Positions 63,766-64,000 of a stretch of 64,000 nt of DNA are shown here, in pieces. The stretch is from Kitasatospora arboriphila (GTDB lineage: Bacteria; Actinomycetota; Actinomycetes; Mycobacteriales; Mycobacteriaceae): assembly GCF_000717275.1 (NCBI RefSeq), contig NZ_JNYV01000001.1, positions 310,001-374,000 on the forward strand, given 5' to 3'. Numbering within the stretch: position 1 is the first letter of the stretch; the number at the start of each line of letters is the position of its first letter. Below the pieces are notes generated by a model that saw only the letters and a program-made list of their open reading frames with translations, did no database searches and was not told the DNA's origin. The position numbers were made by a program, and so were the translations under genes.

Positions 63766-64000
63766 ATGGCCAAGTACCTGTTGCTCAAGCACTACCGGGG
63801 TGGCCCGGCACCGCTGTTCGACACACCGATGGACCAGTGGAAGCCCGAGGAGGTGTCCGCCCACATGCAGTTCATGGAGGACTTCGCTACCCGCCTGCAA
63901 CGCAACGGCGAGTTCGTGGACGGCCAGGCGCTGTCGATGGAGGGAACGTTCGTGCGATACGACGGTGAGGGTCGCCCGCCGGTCACCGACGGCCCGTTCG
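63766..64000 (+). CDS. YciI-family protein (partial, open at the right edge)
   Basis: The gene runs off the window after 78 codons. The start MAKYLLLKHYRGG and later DGQALSMEGTFVRYDG and VTDGPF match the YciI-like (YCII) domain, a small ferredoxin-like fold. AAGGAGA lies about 5 nt before the ATG at 63766. In actinobacteria such genes often precede an ECF sigma factor, so one may follow outside the window. Confidence 0.8.
   Translation, partial: MAKYLLLKHYRGGPAPLFDTPMDQWKPEEVSAHMQFMEDFATRLQRNGEFVDGQALSMEGTFVRYDGEGRPPVTDGPF

Overview
This window is high-GC, gene-dense actinobacterial DNA. Gene content and order point to Mycobacteriales, most likely Gordonia or a close relative such as Williamsia or Rhodococcus; this is inferred from gene order and protein character and was not searched. 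Evidence includes a mycolic-acid-type FabG/InhA pair, a mycobacterial SufR-SufBDCSUT island, OpcA, an MptB-like mannosyltransferase, and many genes whose start codon sits 6-8 nt after a TAnnnT -10 box (leaderless transcripts). From about 5.0 kb to the right end the backbone matches the M. tuberculosis Rv1445c-Rv1496 order as I recall it, with several local insertions.

Layout. 0-5 kb: tRNA-Leu(GAG), a small membrane protein, a zinc-ribbon SDR protein with a degenerate active site coupled to a DinB-like protein, a DUF2236 oxygenase and a nucleoside hydrolase. 5-10 kb: methylmalonyl-CoA mutase operon (mutA-mutB-meaB). 10-16 kb: TVP38-type membrane protein, a SatD/SatE-like pair, SPFH/NfeD pair, DUF3097 protein and an unknown protein. 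16-24 kb: fabG-inhA-ferrochelatase, MoxR/DUF58/VWA operon, RipA-like peptidoglycan hydrolase and its Rv1476-like neighbour. 24-32 kb: aconitase with its AcnR repressor and a visible AcnR operator, an acyl-CoA synthetase, an ABC-F ATPase and a lycopene-cyclase-like protein on back-to-back leaderless promoters. 32-36 kb: Asp23/AmaP envelope-stress operon (five overlapping genes, one of 59 codons) divergent from an ECF sigma factor. 36-40 kb: Pnkp/Hen1 RNA end-healing and sealing cassette. 40-47 kb: suf Fe-S assembly operon under SufR. 47-56 kb: MptB-like mannosyltransferase, ABC exporter, heme A synthase, quinone oxidoreductase, heme O synthase. 56-62 kb: pentose-phosphate operon tkt-tal-zwf-opcA-pgl. 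62-64 kb: a second DUF2236 protein and a YciI-family gene cut by the window edge.

No gene-free stretch reaches 300 bases; the longest is 23273-23532 (260 nt, upstream of ripA). I saw no insertion sequence, prophage, CRISPR array, integrase or replication origin. Most genes form tight operons with ATGA/GTGA overlaps, and convergent genes are commonly separated by under 30 nt.

The less ordinary parts are the SatD/SatE-like pair (cyclase-like motifs plus a coupled membrane protein), the Asp23 operon with a sigma factor that overlaps an Asp23-like gene instead of an evident anti-sigma factor, the Pnkp/Hen1 cassette, and the zinc-ribbon SDR protein lacking the catalytic tyrosine.
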